This document shows, in pieces, positions 11,738-22,647 of a stretch of 64,000 nt of DNA. The stretch is taken from positions 28,628,871 to 28,692,870 of the forward strand of contig NC_068976.1 of the NCBI RefSeq assembly GCF_016808095.1, given 5' to 3'. The number at the start of each line of letters is the position of its first letter. Position 1 is the first letter of the stretch. The notes below the pieces were generated by a model. The model had not been told where the DNA came from. It did no database searches and saw only the letters and a program-made list of their open reading frames with translations. Source of the DNA: Vigna angularis. Its lineage: Eukaryota; Streptophyta; Magnoliopsida; Fabales; Fabaceae. The position numbers were made by a program, and so were the translations under genes.

Positions 11738-14700
11738 ATGTCTAACGATAGGTTTGAGGTAGTGGTCCACCACGGTGGGACCTTGATACAGGAAGTGCCC
11801 TTTAAATATATAGGTGGGGAAATATGTTATTGGGACATTGACCCTGATACATGGAGCTATTTTGGAGTAGTAGGTTCACTTAAGGATTTGGGTTACATTG
11901 AAGTACATGAGTTATATTACGATATTGACCATGTTTTATATAAGCTATATGACGATAAAGGAGCTTTGAACATGATGAATGTGGGAAAATTGTTGGGGAA
12001 AGTCAACTTGTATGTTGTACATAAAGTGAGCGAAGCAGTGGTTGTAGAAAATGAGGATGAAATTCTTTACCTTTGCCAAGGGCCTGTAGACAGTGGTGAG
12101 GGTAGTGGTGTTGAGGTTGGTGTACAAGGTCTTGTTGAAGTGCAACAGGAGGTTGAGGAAGGTCCTCTTAACTGTGGTGGTGACTTGGAGAGAGATGATG
12201 GAGTGCAGGTTGACACAGAGGAAGTAGGTAGAGTGGAGGAAGAAGTAGAAATGCATAGTGAGGAAGAAGTGGAAGTGCACAGTGAGGAAGAAGTAGAATT
12301 GCACAGTCAGAAAGAAGTAGAACTGCATAGGGAGGAGGAAGTGGAAATGCACAGTGAGGAAGAAGTGGAAGTGGACAGTGAGGAAGAAGTGGAAGTGGAT
12401 ACTGAGGAGGATGAAGCACATGTTTCTGTTGAAGAGAACTTGGAGGAGGTAGGTAATTTGGATAATAGTGATTCAGAATACAAGATGGAAGACAGTGATA
12501 ACGAAGCAGAAGGACATGTTAGGGGGTTGTCAGATGATGAATGGGAGTCAGATGTGCTGTTAACTCCAGATAATAGTGCAAGTGAGGAGGATGAAACTGA
12601 GGACAGACCAAGTAGAGGTCCCTTTCCTACATTTTGTAAAAAGAAGTCAATGTCAGATTACAAATGGGAACTTGGTACTATATTTACCGATAAGGATGAG
12701 TTTAAGGAAGCCATTAGAAGTTATGCTATTCATGCTGGGAGGGCTCTTAAGTTTGTAAAAAATGATAACCGTAGGGTAAGGGTCAGATGCATGGGTGGGC
12801 AAAAAAAGTGTCCATGGGTAGCTTACTGTGGGTATTTGCCATCACGCAAGATTTGGCAGTTAAGGAAGATTGTGGATGTTCATTCTTGCAGCAGGCAACT
12901 GAACATAAAATTAATGAATAGTAAGTGGTTGAGTCATGAAATAGATAAGTCTATGCATGACAATCCTAGTATAAAGGTCCAAGACATACGTACCAAAGCA
13001 TTAAGAAAATGGAACACCAATGTATCAATTTCTAAAGCAAGAAGGGCAAAGTTAATGGCATCAAGTCAACGTGAAGGGGATTTTAAAGAACAGTTTCGAA
13101 GGATTTATGACTATGCACATGAGGTATTATGAAGTAACCCTGGGTCAACGGTTAAGGTTAAAGTGAACAGTGATAATGGTTAGTCCATATTCCAGAGATG
13201 TTATGTTTGTCTTAAAGCATGTAAGGATAGTTTTATTAGTTGTAGACCCATCATCTGTTTAGATGGGTGTTTTTTGAAAGGTCTTTATAAGGGAGAGCTG
13301 CTTACTGCTGTTGGGAGGGATCCAAATGAGCAAATGCTACCCCTTGCATATGCAGTAGTTGAAGTCAAAAATAAAGATAGTTGGTCCTGGTTTTTGCAAT
13401 TATTGGTTGAAGACCTTGGGGGCAATGAAGTTTGTCAAGCATACACGTGGATGTCTGACCAGCAAAAGGTACATGCAGTACTTTAATTATTTTATTTTGC
13501 AAAATTTATTAATCATGTGTGTTTGATTAAATAATTGATGTTGGCAGGGATTGGTGCCAGCTATCCAAGAGTTTTTGCCTAGGGCAGAACAAAGATTCTG
13601 CATCAGGCACCTTTATGCTAACTTTAGGAAAAGATTTTCTAGTTAGATATTGAAGAATTTGATGTGGAGGGCTGCCACAAGCACATACCCCCAAGCTTGG
13701 GAGAGAGAGATGTTGAATATCAGAGCAGTGAATGAAGAAGCATATAAATACCTCATAGCCATTCCCCCAAGGTACATTCTTTCCATTACATGCACAAAGA
13801 TTCTGCATTACTCATGTTTGGTAACTCATTTTCTTCATTCTCGTGCAATAGGTATTGGTCAAGAAGTAGGTTCAGAACTCAAGCAATGTGTGATACTCTG
13901 GATAACAACATCAGTGAAGGATTCAACAGTGTTCTGGTGCAGTCCAGGGGAAAACCCATAATAACCATGCTGGAGGATATTAGACTGTATTTGATGAAAA
14001 GATGGGCCACGAACAGAACGAAGGTGGCAGGTATGGATTTCAATGTCTGTCCAAAGATCAAAAAGAGACTTATGAAGGAATGTAATTTGTCAAGATATTG
14101 GATCCCAAGGTAATATTGTTCTTATGCCTTATTTATGTTCATATCCACTTGTTCTTATGGCTTATTTATGTTCATATCCAACTGTTGATGTGCCTTCTTT
14201 ATGTTCATTTATTCAGCTGGTCTGCAAGAAGGATTTTTGAGGTTAGGCATGTTTCAATCATTGGGAACAAGTTCACAGTGGACCTGGACAATGAAGAATG
14301 CAGCTGCAGGAAGTGGATGATCAGTGGCATCCCATGTTGTCATGCAGTTGCATCAATGAACTATTCAAATGTAGATCCAGAAAGTTTTATACCAATTTGT
14401 TTTAGGAAATCCACATATGAAGAAGCATATGCGTCCATCATCTATCCTGTGAATGGCCACCTCCTATGGGAAAAAACTAGTTCTCCTGATGTACTGCCAC
14501 CACCTAAGAGGAACATGCCTGGGAGACCCAAGAAAAAAAGAAGAATGGAGCCATGGGAGCTAACGAAATATGGGACCCAGATGAGTGTTGGTGGGCAGCG
14601 AAAGAGATGTAGTATCTGCCGTGAACTGGGGCACAACAAAAAAATGTGCCCTTTACGTCCAGCCATCATCGAACCAACAGAACCAACACAGGAACAAAGT

Positions 14701-14799
14701 TCACAACCCATTGCACCTTCACAGCCATCAAGTCCCCAATCTCCTCAACCACCACAACCAAGTCAAGATTCCATCCCAAAGGCAAAAGTTAAACATTAG
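11738..14799 (+). pseudogene. MuDR-type transposase of MULE-B with three nonsense codons
   Basis: Likely exons are 11738-13468, 13548-13771, 13852-14109 and 14217-14799; all junctions are GT/AG and restore frame. Domains in order: a PB1-like N-terminus ('GGEICYWDIDPDTWSYFG'), an acidic run of 'EEEVEVHS' units (about residues 165-225), the MuDR DNA-binding domain ('FKEAIRSYAIHAGRALKFVK'), the MULE DDE domain ('CLDGCFLKG' with the first Asp, 'WMSDQQKG' with the second), the SWIM finger ('CSCRKWMISGIPCCHA') and a zinc knuckle ('CSICRELGHNKKMC'). Stops interrupt it at 13130 (TGA), 13181 (TAG) and 13644 (TAG), which C-to-T or G-to-A changes could explain. The rest stays in frame, so inactivation is recent. 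Confidence 0.93.
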
Positions 14800-15294
14800 A
14801 AGAAAAGATCCATAGATTTATATGAAAATTTGGATGTATAAATATGTATGACGTACTCTTATTAAGCACTTTCATTGTCTGTGTTCAATTCTTATCAAAC
14901 ACTTTCATTGTGTATGTTGAATTCTTATTAACCACTTTAATTAAATATCTTATTATAGTTGTACTGATATTATGTTGTGATATTTGGAAGTAGTGATATT
15001 ATGTAATTATATATGTTTTTTACTAGGTATCCTTAATATGTATTATAGTAATATAGTAAGGGACCACCTTGAACAATTTTTAAAGGAAAAAGGGACCATC
15101 GTGAACAATTTTAAAAGCAAAGGGGACCACAATTAACATTTTTGAATCAAAGGGGGGACTAAAACGAACTTTATTGCACGAACTCAGATTGTTCACTCAT
15201 ATTACAACAACTGATATTACATCAACAAAACATGATGCTAAACACCTGAGCCATTACATGAACAAAACATAAATTGCACATTGCACACCTAAGA

Positions 15295-15782
15295 TCAAGC
15301 TAAACACAACCACAATGTCATAATGTTCAACACAATAACAACAAACACAACTCCAACTAAGAACTTTATCCTTCTCTGCAACTCTTTGACATTATTTTCC
15401 AGATCAAATATCCTGTTGCTTTGTCTCACAATTGTACCATCTCTATCATCAACATTGTCCTCAGAACACCACTTGAAAAAATTACATGACATCCCACTTG
15501 AAATTCCACCATATTATTCACCAATAACACAAAAATGTTAAAACAAATCAAATCCAAAACACATAAAAGTCACTACGGTATTCAAAACACCTTGTAATGG
15601 CGACATCCCCAAAATTTCCTCCCAGCATTCCTTGAAGTTCTAGCAACTTTCATTACAGCAATATCACCACAGTGACAAATAGGGGTTATCCCAACTCCCC
15701 TGGAAACAACACTGTGTGAGGATTGCGAAAATCCTTTGGTTGTTGCCTTCGAACAGGAAGAACAACTTTGTGATGAAGTCAT
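15295..15782 (-). CDS. GRF zinc-finger, coiled-coil, single-TM protein of MULE-B
   Basis: Exon 1 runs from the ATG at 15782 to about 15589-15591 and exon 2 from 15496 to the stop at 15295. Exon 1 has a Ser/Cys-rich N-terminus ('MTSSQSCSSCSK') and the first half of a GRF finger ('PICHCGDIAVMKVARTS', then 'RKFWGC'). Exon 2 supplies the finger's end ('CNFFKWC'), a short coiled coil ('IFDLENNVKELQRRI') and a C-terminal hydrophobic helix ('VGVVFVVIVLNIMTLWLCLA'). GRF fingers are thought to bind single-stranded nucleic acid. The gene converges on the transposase, as mudrB does on mudrA, but the protein is not mudrB-like. Which of two adjacent GT donors is used decides the frame; the one at 15587-15588 keeps it open. 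Function is unknown. Confidence 0.7.
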
Positions 15783-16179
15783 CCCTAACCCTAAACCTGT
15801 GCTTTTAAGTTTCAGAACAACAGTACCACGAATGTCCAACAACCCTAACCTTTGCTTTTAGATTTCAGAACAAATGTAGCACGAATCACCAACAACCCTA
15901 ACTTTGCTTTTTAATTTGGGAAAAACAACCATGAATCCTTTGCTTTCAGGATGAATCAGCAATTCACAGTGCCACCTCAACGAAAAATGTACAGCTCATC
16001 AGTTTTGTGCCAGTTGGGCAGCTGTGCCGTTAGTCTTTTTAACGCCGTAACCAAAAAGGACTAACGTGCATCGTTTTTGCGAAAAGTAGGATGTTAGTGA
16101 ACTTTTGAAAAAAAGGAGGACCACTTTGAACAGACCCTACGAAAAGAGGGACCAAAATACGTATTAAACCTATTTCTTT

Positions 16180-17640
16180 TTAAGAGAAAGTGAGAGTTTC
16201 ATAAAGACTTTGTTTTGTATACCATTCGAGAGGGTGAGATTTATAGAGAGATCTTTAGATATTGAGATAAACACTTTGTAATCCTATGTTTATAGTGGAG
16301 ATCTTTTTTATTGGACAAGGTATTGTGATTTTTTTCGAGAGGGTTTTCATATAAAATTTTTGATGTTATCTTCTTTTCTATTCTTTTATTTTTTCGCTTC
16401 TGCATAGTGTTCACTTTGTGTTCATAGAAGAAGGAATAGGTATAGTTGTTTCCTAACAATATATATGTTCAAGCATGAAGGGAAAGTAGAGAAATTTTAA
16501 TAATTATTGAAGAATCGAAGAAAATTAGAAAAGTACAAAAAGTTTTATTTGTTGTATTAAGTAATATCTGACAACAAATATGTGTTGCATATGTAATTCA
16601 AAATATATTTGATAATGAAAATAGTTTTTATTTTATTGTAATAATTACCAAAATTCTATCAAAATAAATGGTTTTGATTTTGTTATTTAGACTCTCCCAG
16701 TTGTGCTCTATGAGTCTCCCCACTCTTATGCAACCATAATGTCTTATGAGATGGAGATTTATGTTATTTATTCACTAAAATGAATAACATATACTGAGTG
16801 ATGGATTTTATGTTTGTTGATCTTTTATTAAATCTTCATTGCAGGGCTTGATAGAAAGGTTTTTTGTTAAGGAAGTGTACCAATATAAAACTTATAGTTT
16901 TGAAAAAAAATTGTTGTATGTAATAGGAGTAAATAGGTAGCATTTGGCATCTTGCCAGGCTTGATAGGATCAATTTTCTGGCTAACATGTTTACTTACTA
17001 ACCTTTATATTACCAAGAAAACCTTGTTTTGATCTTGTCATTAGTCAACTGAAAAGTTTGAGCACTAGCTCAATGCAAACATGGTTAATTAAGAATTATA
17101 AGTAATGACTTAGTAATGTGAATTAATTAATGAAGCATATAAATTATACATTTATATATGAATAAATGAATTAATATAACACACTATCACAGAGTTGTAC
17201 ATTTATGTGCAGTGGTTAAATTAACCGATGTGAGTCTTCATAATAAGCTTAATAATAAGCTTAATGGATGTGAGAAGAAGGGAACATTTTGCCAATAAAT
17301 AGGATGAGAAACCATGACTAAATTTAAGAAACAAGTTAAATAGTTTATATATGTGGTGGCTTTAATGAGATGTGCCTATGGAGTGTTCCAATTACAAGCT
17401 AAGTTTCAAGAATAATGGTTTTTTATTATTATAGTGTAATTTCATTATCAAATTACCAATAGGATAACTTAAAAAATAATTGAACTTTGGACAATGAAGT
17501 CATGTCATGTTGATGTAATTTTACTTCACTGAAATGAAGTTGTGTTAAGTCAAGATGACTTAACAAAATGAAATTACAATAATTAAATTTTTTTCAAAAA
17601 TAATAAAATTTAATCTGTAACAAAGAAATAAAAAAAATCA
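16180..17640. other. Intergenic region, possible old LTR at its left end
   Basis: The first 280 bp continue the possible LTR interrupted by MULE-B and may end at CCTAACA (about 16457). The rest is AT-rich. I see no gene, TIR or convincing repeat. Confidence 0.4.
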
Positions 17641-17649
17641 AAAAAACAC

Positions 17650-18300
17650 ACCTGTAAAATTCAGCACAACAAACTATGTGTATAACTTTGTGGTAACTTT
17701 TGCTGTTATATTTATCGAATGCTCAATTCAAACTACTTACTATTAAAGTATGCATGACATCACCCCAACTGTACACATTTAGTTCATGGACATTGTCTAA
17801 TATACTAAAAGGGACACTCATAATAACATCATAGTTCCAAGGAAAATAAAAAACTTCAAATGCTAACAAAATATACTACCGATAAAAACTATCAACACTT
17901 CTTTTGCTTTGAAATATGCTTTCAGTCAACTTTTCTTTCATAGTCATAATCGTTATGTCCTCCTGCTCTTCCCTAAATAAGTTACTAACAATCTCTCCTA
18001 CATCATTTTCCAAGTGAACACTTTCACCACTATTAATAAACCTAAGAAAAAAAAACATGCTAAACTGTGAAAGGGACTAAATTCTCCATAATCCTAAAAG
18101 TCATTTTACAAACATCCCACCTACTAATAAATTTTTCAATTATAAGGCTTGAAATTAACACACGCTCTACCATATCGACTAATAATTTGAAAGATGTGGC
18201 CTTTAAAGCTCATTTTGAAATGACTTTAGACAACCATTCAAATGAAGTATATTTTGTGTTTGTACTACGTGCTAAACTCTAAGTGTAGCCTGCAAGTGTA
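17650..18300 (-). pseudogene. DUF1985-type transposon gene remnant
   Basis: Minus-strand pieces, broken by stops and small frameshifts, read 'HFEMSFKGHIFQIISRYGRAC', 'NFKPYN', 'NSGESVHLENDVGEIVSNLF' and 'NYDVIMSV...ILDNVHELN'. These resemble the DUF1985 domain found in Ulp1-protease-carrying MULE-like transposons of legumes. The assignment is from memory of the family. No protease domain or element ends were found. Confidence 0.5.
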
Positions 18301-18528
18301 AATCAAAGCATAGGTTCGTAAATTGAATACAAAAATTAACCTATTCAATATTAAATTTAAACAATTACACCATACTTACCATTTCACATTATTCTTCGTC
18401 CATTTTAGTATACCCTACACATTTTTCAAAAAACAAACAAGTTATCTCTTAACATCACAACCAAATGTACAATACTACAATATGAACTATTACTAGGCTT
18501 AAAGTCACTGATGCTGACAATGATGCGA

Positions 18529-18720
18529 AGAAAATGGAAGCACAACGTTTGTTCCCAAAGCTACGAACAAACCACAATGACGCTAACACATGAATTGGAA
18601 AATGGAAGCACAATATTTGTTCCCAAAGCCATGAAGAAAAAACAATGTCACTGACACAGAACTGGAAAATGGAAGCACAATATTCGTTCGCAAAGTTGTG
18701 AAGAAACAAGCACCAACAAG
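18529..18720. repeat. About 69-bp tandem repeat, nearly three units
   Basis: Units begin GAAAATGGAAGCACAAYRTT at about 18529, 18598 and 18666, and each continues with TTCCCAAAGC or TTCGCAAAGT. The first two units are complete and the third is partial. It abuts the broken end of the Copia gag fragment and may mark the breakpoint. Confidence 0.8.
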
Positions 18721-18789
18721 CACCATCCAATCCTAAACATAGCGCCAACACCCACAATCCAGCCAACAACCATAATATTTGTTCGCAAA

Positions 18790-19740
18790 TGTCATTTTTG
18801 TCCGCAACCATAACAACGGTATTTGAGGAAGATTCTTGATTTTCCTTCCTTTCACTTTTGAATCTTCTTTTACCTTTAGACTTCATGAACTTGCTTAGCT
18901 TTTTGATAATGAGACTCATGTTTTCTTCTTCTTCATCTGATTCCTCATCTTCTTTACCACTTTTTTCTTTATCCACCTCAAATTTGAAAGCTAGAATCTT
19001 GAAAGCTAGATTCTTTTTCTTACCTTTTTCTTCATCTTCATTCAACCTTTTGAGATTCATTTCATGTTCTCTCAATTTTCTAAATAATGCATTCATAGAC
19101 TTGGTGTTGAGATTTTGTGACTCATAGACATGGTGTTGAGATTTTGAGACTCACTTATCGTAGTCACTTTGGGTTGCCAAATCTTGTCTAAAGATTTAAG
19201 AATTTTTATGTTAAGCTCATCAATATCAAAAGACTTATCTAACCCAATGATATGATTCATAATGTGAGTAAAGCATTTTTTGACATCAATAATAGTTTCT
19301 CCTTGCTTCATTCGAAACATCTCATATTCTTGAATCAAGGTATTCCTTCTTGCTTTTCTTACATAATTTGTTCCTTCAGCATCTCCCGTATCTCTTGAAC
19401 ATTATTACATACAAAGATATTGTAAAACCCATCAATAGTTAAAGAAGATAATATAATGTTACGAGCCCTTACATCATGTTGAGCTCATCTTCTGTCATTA
19501 GCATTCCATTGGTCATGGGGTTTAGGTTCCTACAAATTGTTAATAGAAACAGTAGGAACAAAAAGACCATTTGTGATAGTTTCCCAAAATTCATTACCAA
19601 CATATATTCCATAAAAATTTGTATTCTGACTTTCTAGAAAACATAGTTTTCACCAGTAAACAAATGAGGTTTGTTGATAGATGCACCCTCAACAAAGGTT
19701 TGATGTTGTCCCGCCATTTGAATAACTATCAAAGTAAGCT
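18790..19740 (-). pseudogene. Copia retrotransposon gag fragment with primer-binding site
   Basis: On the minus strand the LTR is followed by TTGGTATCAGAGCTT (about 19736-19750), the usual initiator-tRNA-Met primer-binding site of plant Copia elements. A gag start follows ('MAGQHQTFVEGASINKPH'), then a UBN2-type gag segment ('YEMFRMKQGETIIDVKKCFT', 19338-19093) and a charged Lys/Glu-rich tail (19096-18790). Frameshifts and stops break it. Protease, integrase and reverse transcriptase are absent; the sequence changes to the tandem repeat at 18790. Confidence 0.85.
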
Positions 19741-19751
19741 CTGATACCAAT

Positions 19752-20769
19752 TGTCAGAGTGGTGCAACAGAATGATTAATGTGTTAGCAATAAACTAAGA
19801 GGGAGGTGAATTGGTTTCTATTCGCAAATGTGTGCCTTTTATAATTTTCTCTCAAATTAATCTTACTTAGCAGATAATTTAAACAAATAAAATATAGTAA
19901 GGGAAGAGAGAAATTGCATAGATGATTTTATACTGGTTCAGATCACAAGGATCATACGTCTAGTTGCTAATTCTACAAACAGATTAATGTTCCACAATCA
20001 CAAAACCAATAAACTTTTACATTCACAAAAAAAAAATAAGTTTAAGGTTTAGAAACACCTCTCTTGTTACCCCAAGAGATGATACTCACTTCCCCTAAAG
20101 ACCATAGGGAATAAACACCTCATTTGAATACTTTACAAAGGATGACAGACTTCACTTAGCAATAATAGAAACGCACAATCACACCTATAGTGAAAGTTCT
20201 TGTTTTTGCCCACATCAAGTTTCCAAAGCCAATTCAAAAAGTTACAAAATCCCTAGGTCATACTTCACTTTAGTTCCAAAACATGCAATTGTGTGTTTTG
20301 AATGAGGGTCTATATATTCTATATAAAGACTTCATATAAGGACCCCTCCAAAAATCCGTTGAGACCATTCTCTTGTGATAATCGATTATCCCATTAAGGT
20401 AATCAATTATGTATGAAATGAATGTACAACAACAAAAAAGGTGCTCAAAAACGTCAACGGCTAGTCGTGATAATCAATTATTGAAAGTCATAATCGATTA
20501 TGGATAATCGATTATCCATTCCTAGTAATAAATTATTCAAGAGCAAAAATTATCTAATAATCGATTATTGCAGAGTATTTTTTACTCTAAAGAGAATTTT
20601 AAAGCATACAATACAGGGAATCAAGGACAACATTAAGTCCTATACAAAAACTACTTATTACAAAAGCTTTTATAAACAATATAAGTCTTCATGAAGGTCT
20701 TGTAATGTGAACTCTTGAAACTTGATTTGGGCATCATTAAAACTCCAATGCTTCAAGATTTTTCTAACA
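19752..20769 (-). mobile_element. Copia 5' LTR, 1018 bp
   Basis: Read on the minus strand the LTR starts TGTTAGAAAAATCTTG and ends ...CTCTGACA directly before the primer-binding site, so it has the canonical TG...CA ends. It contains several ATAATCGATTAT-type palindromes (20375-20570). The downstream LTR is not in the window. The element is truncated. Confidence 0.8.
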
Positions 20770-20793
20770 AAGTGAGTATTTAGATGGTTGATT

Positions 20794-22001
20794 CTCCTAA
20801 AAGAAAAAAAGGTATTACTCAAAATTCCTCGGAAACGTCGAAAATTTGTGAGTAATGATTTTTTTTCGATGGATTATCGACGAACCCAAATTTGTCGGTA
20901 ATAATGCAGTCAATAATATTTATTGATGGAATCATAAATATGTCGGTAATTACTGATAGAAAAGTATGTCGATAAATACAGGAAACATTTGTCGATAATT
21001 ACTAACGAATTTTTTTGCTAATAAATCCAAGAAATCGATAGTTACCCACAGAAAAATTCGTTGGTAAGATCCGTTGGTAAATTCCATGATCTGGTTCATC
21101 TTCTTCCTACTCTCTCCTTCTTTTTCCTGTTAGGGTTTTATTTTTTTGGCAGTGTAGCACACCATAACGATGTCGACGAACCTATAAAGAAACCAAAAAC
21201 CCTATCCCGAACACCAAAACCCTATCTCACGCTACCCTACTTCGTCTCGTCTCTGTTCATTCTAGCAGCTCAAAGAACCACCGCAAAATCACAAGCCACC
21301 ACAACCATGGTCTCCTATGCATTGACCACCACGACAATAATGCTGGAAAAAAAATCGCACAACAATGCATCTGCATCTCTTTTGTGGCGCCTCTAACCAG
21401 AATCACCGCAAATCTCGAATTCTTCCTCACGCCACGATCTTTATCACGATCAAACCAATACTATCCTCCATGGCGACCCCTAATTGCAAGCACCACCACT
21501 AGATCTTCTTCACAAAACAAACCATAATGTCTCGTCATGGAAAAAACAAAACTTGTGCACCTTCAATATAGACCACTACTAGAGATATTTGTGAATGTAG
21601 GAAATTTTCTTTCACTTATGCACCTATCAAACTATATTGGGGTGAAAAAATTGTCATTCATTTTATCGACTGATTTATCGTGGAATTTTTTTAATAAATA
21701 AAATATTAATTATCGACGAATTTATCGACATAAAAATTCGTCATTAAATAAAATATGAATTACTCATGAATTTATCGAGATATTTTTTTGTTAGTAAATA
21801 AAATATAATAACGATAATTAAATTACTGTCGATAATGAATCCATCGCTAACGATAATTAAAATTTCAAAATTCGTCGATAAAAATTATAGGTATTCAAAA
21901 TTTAAAAATTTGTCGGTAAAATAAGTTGGTAATTCAAATATGTCAACGAATATAAATTTGTTAGTAAAATTTTATCGATAATTTTAATAATTTTTGTTGT
22001 G
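20794..22001. mobile_element. Non-autonomous CACTA-type element, diverged
   Basis: The ends are CTCCTAAAAGAAAA on the left and TTTTTGTTGTG on the right, eroded versions of CACTACAAAA/TTTTGTAGTG, flanked by the 3-bp TSD ATT (20791-20793, 22002-22004). Subterminal words such as GTCGGTAATTACTG recur at both ends. The left 300 bp align with those of the element at 31286, including GATCTGGTTCATCTTCTTCC. The interior is non-coding or decayed. Confidence 0.75.
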
Positions 22002-22489
22002 ATTTAATGGATGTTTAGATGATTCTATGTTGTCCGTTGTTTATTGTTCAGACGCTCTCTCTTATAATTACTCGAGAATATGATTTTATTCTCTATGTGA
22101 TATATCTATGTTCTTTTCTTTTTCTTAGATATTTCACTATCCAATATTATTTCGTTGTTCTTAAACTTTAAAACCACGTATGCTTTAGATGATTCCATCT
22201 TTTTTAAATGATTTTGTCCCAAACCGATATTGATATTCAGTAAGTTATAATTGATAGAAGGAAGCAGACAACCAAACTCAACGTTGAAACTTCTGTTCGA
22301 GCAAGTCCTGCTATCAGTTACCCTCAAAACTTCTATCAATAATTAAAACAAACATTTTTCATACTTAAAACACTCAGATTTATTAAATAAAAAATAGCTT
22401 ATTCATCATGCCCTTCAGAAACTATCTTTTTCACATGCAACAATCATCACAAACTTATTTCTTGAAATTTAAAATACAGCTTCAGTTAC

Positions 22490-22600
22490 CTAAATATGAA
22501 AAATAATTGCGAATCTTTCACTGTGCTCTTTAATGGCACCACCCTTTTCTTCTTCATCTAGACGGTACATCATGCAACACAAACTATACTCATCATCGTC
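22490..22600 (-). other. Exon-like segment downstream of OMT A, broken copy
   Basis: The minus-strand segment lies between an AG and a GT and would encode 'DDDEYSLCCMMYRLDEEEKG' and following residues. Compared with the copy at 35843-35950 it has a 3-bp insertion that creates a TAG as the last codon. It may be part of the OMT 3' UTR or a remnant of another gene. I do not recognise it. Confidence 0.3.
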
Positions 22601-22647
22601 CTTTTATTTATCAATGAGTGAGTGGTAAGCACATGTTTGTTAAGGGA

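Larger units (their letters stand above)
11059..16170. mobile_element. MULE-B, 5.1-kb two-gene Mutator-like element
   Basis: TIRs of 216 bp (11059-11274 and 15955-16170) are nearly identical, with ends GGTTTAATACGTATTTTGGT. The flanks carry an exact 9-bp TSD, TATTTCTTT (11050-11058 and 16171-16179). Inside are a MuDR-type transposase gene on the plus strand (11738-14799) and a convergent minus-strand gene for a GRF zinc-finger/coiled-coil/membrane protein (15782-15295). Few TIR differences and a perfect TSD point to a young insertion, although the transposase has three nonsense codons. MULE-C (26411-28930) keeps the start of the same second gene beside its right TIR. Confidence 0.95.

Noticed and set aside
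11945..12421. 158- and 83-codon minus-strand ORFs rich in Phe/His/Leu
   Set aside because: They are the complement of the acidic repeat of the MULE-B transposase.
21061..21396. 111-codon plus-strand ORF starting 'MVRSVGKFHDLVHLLP'
   Set aside because: It lies wholly inside the CACTA derivative at 20794, starts in its subterminal repeat, and is Thr/Ser-rich without a recognisable motif.
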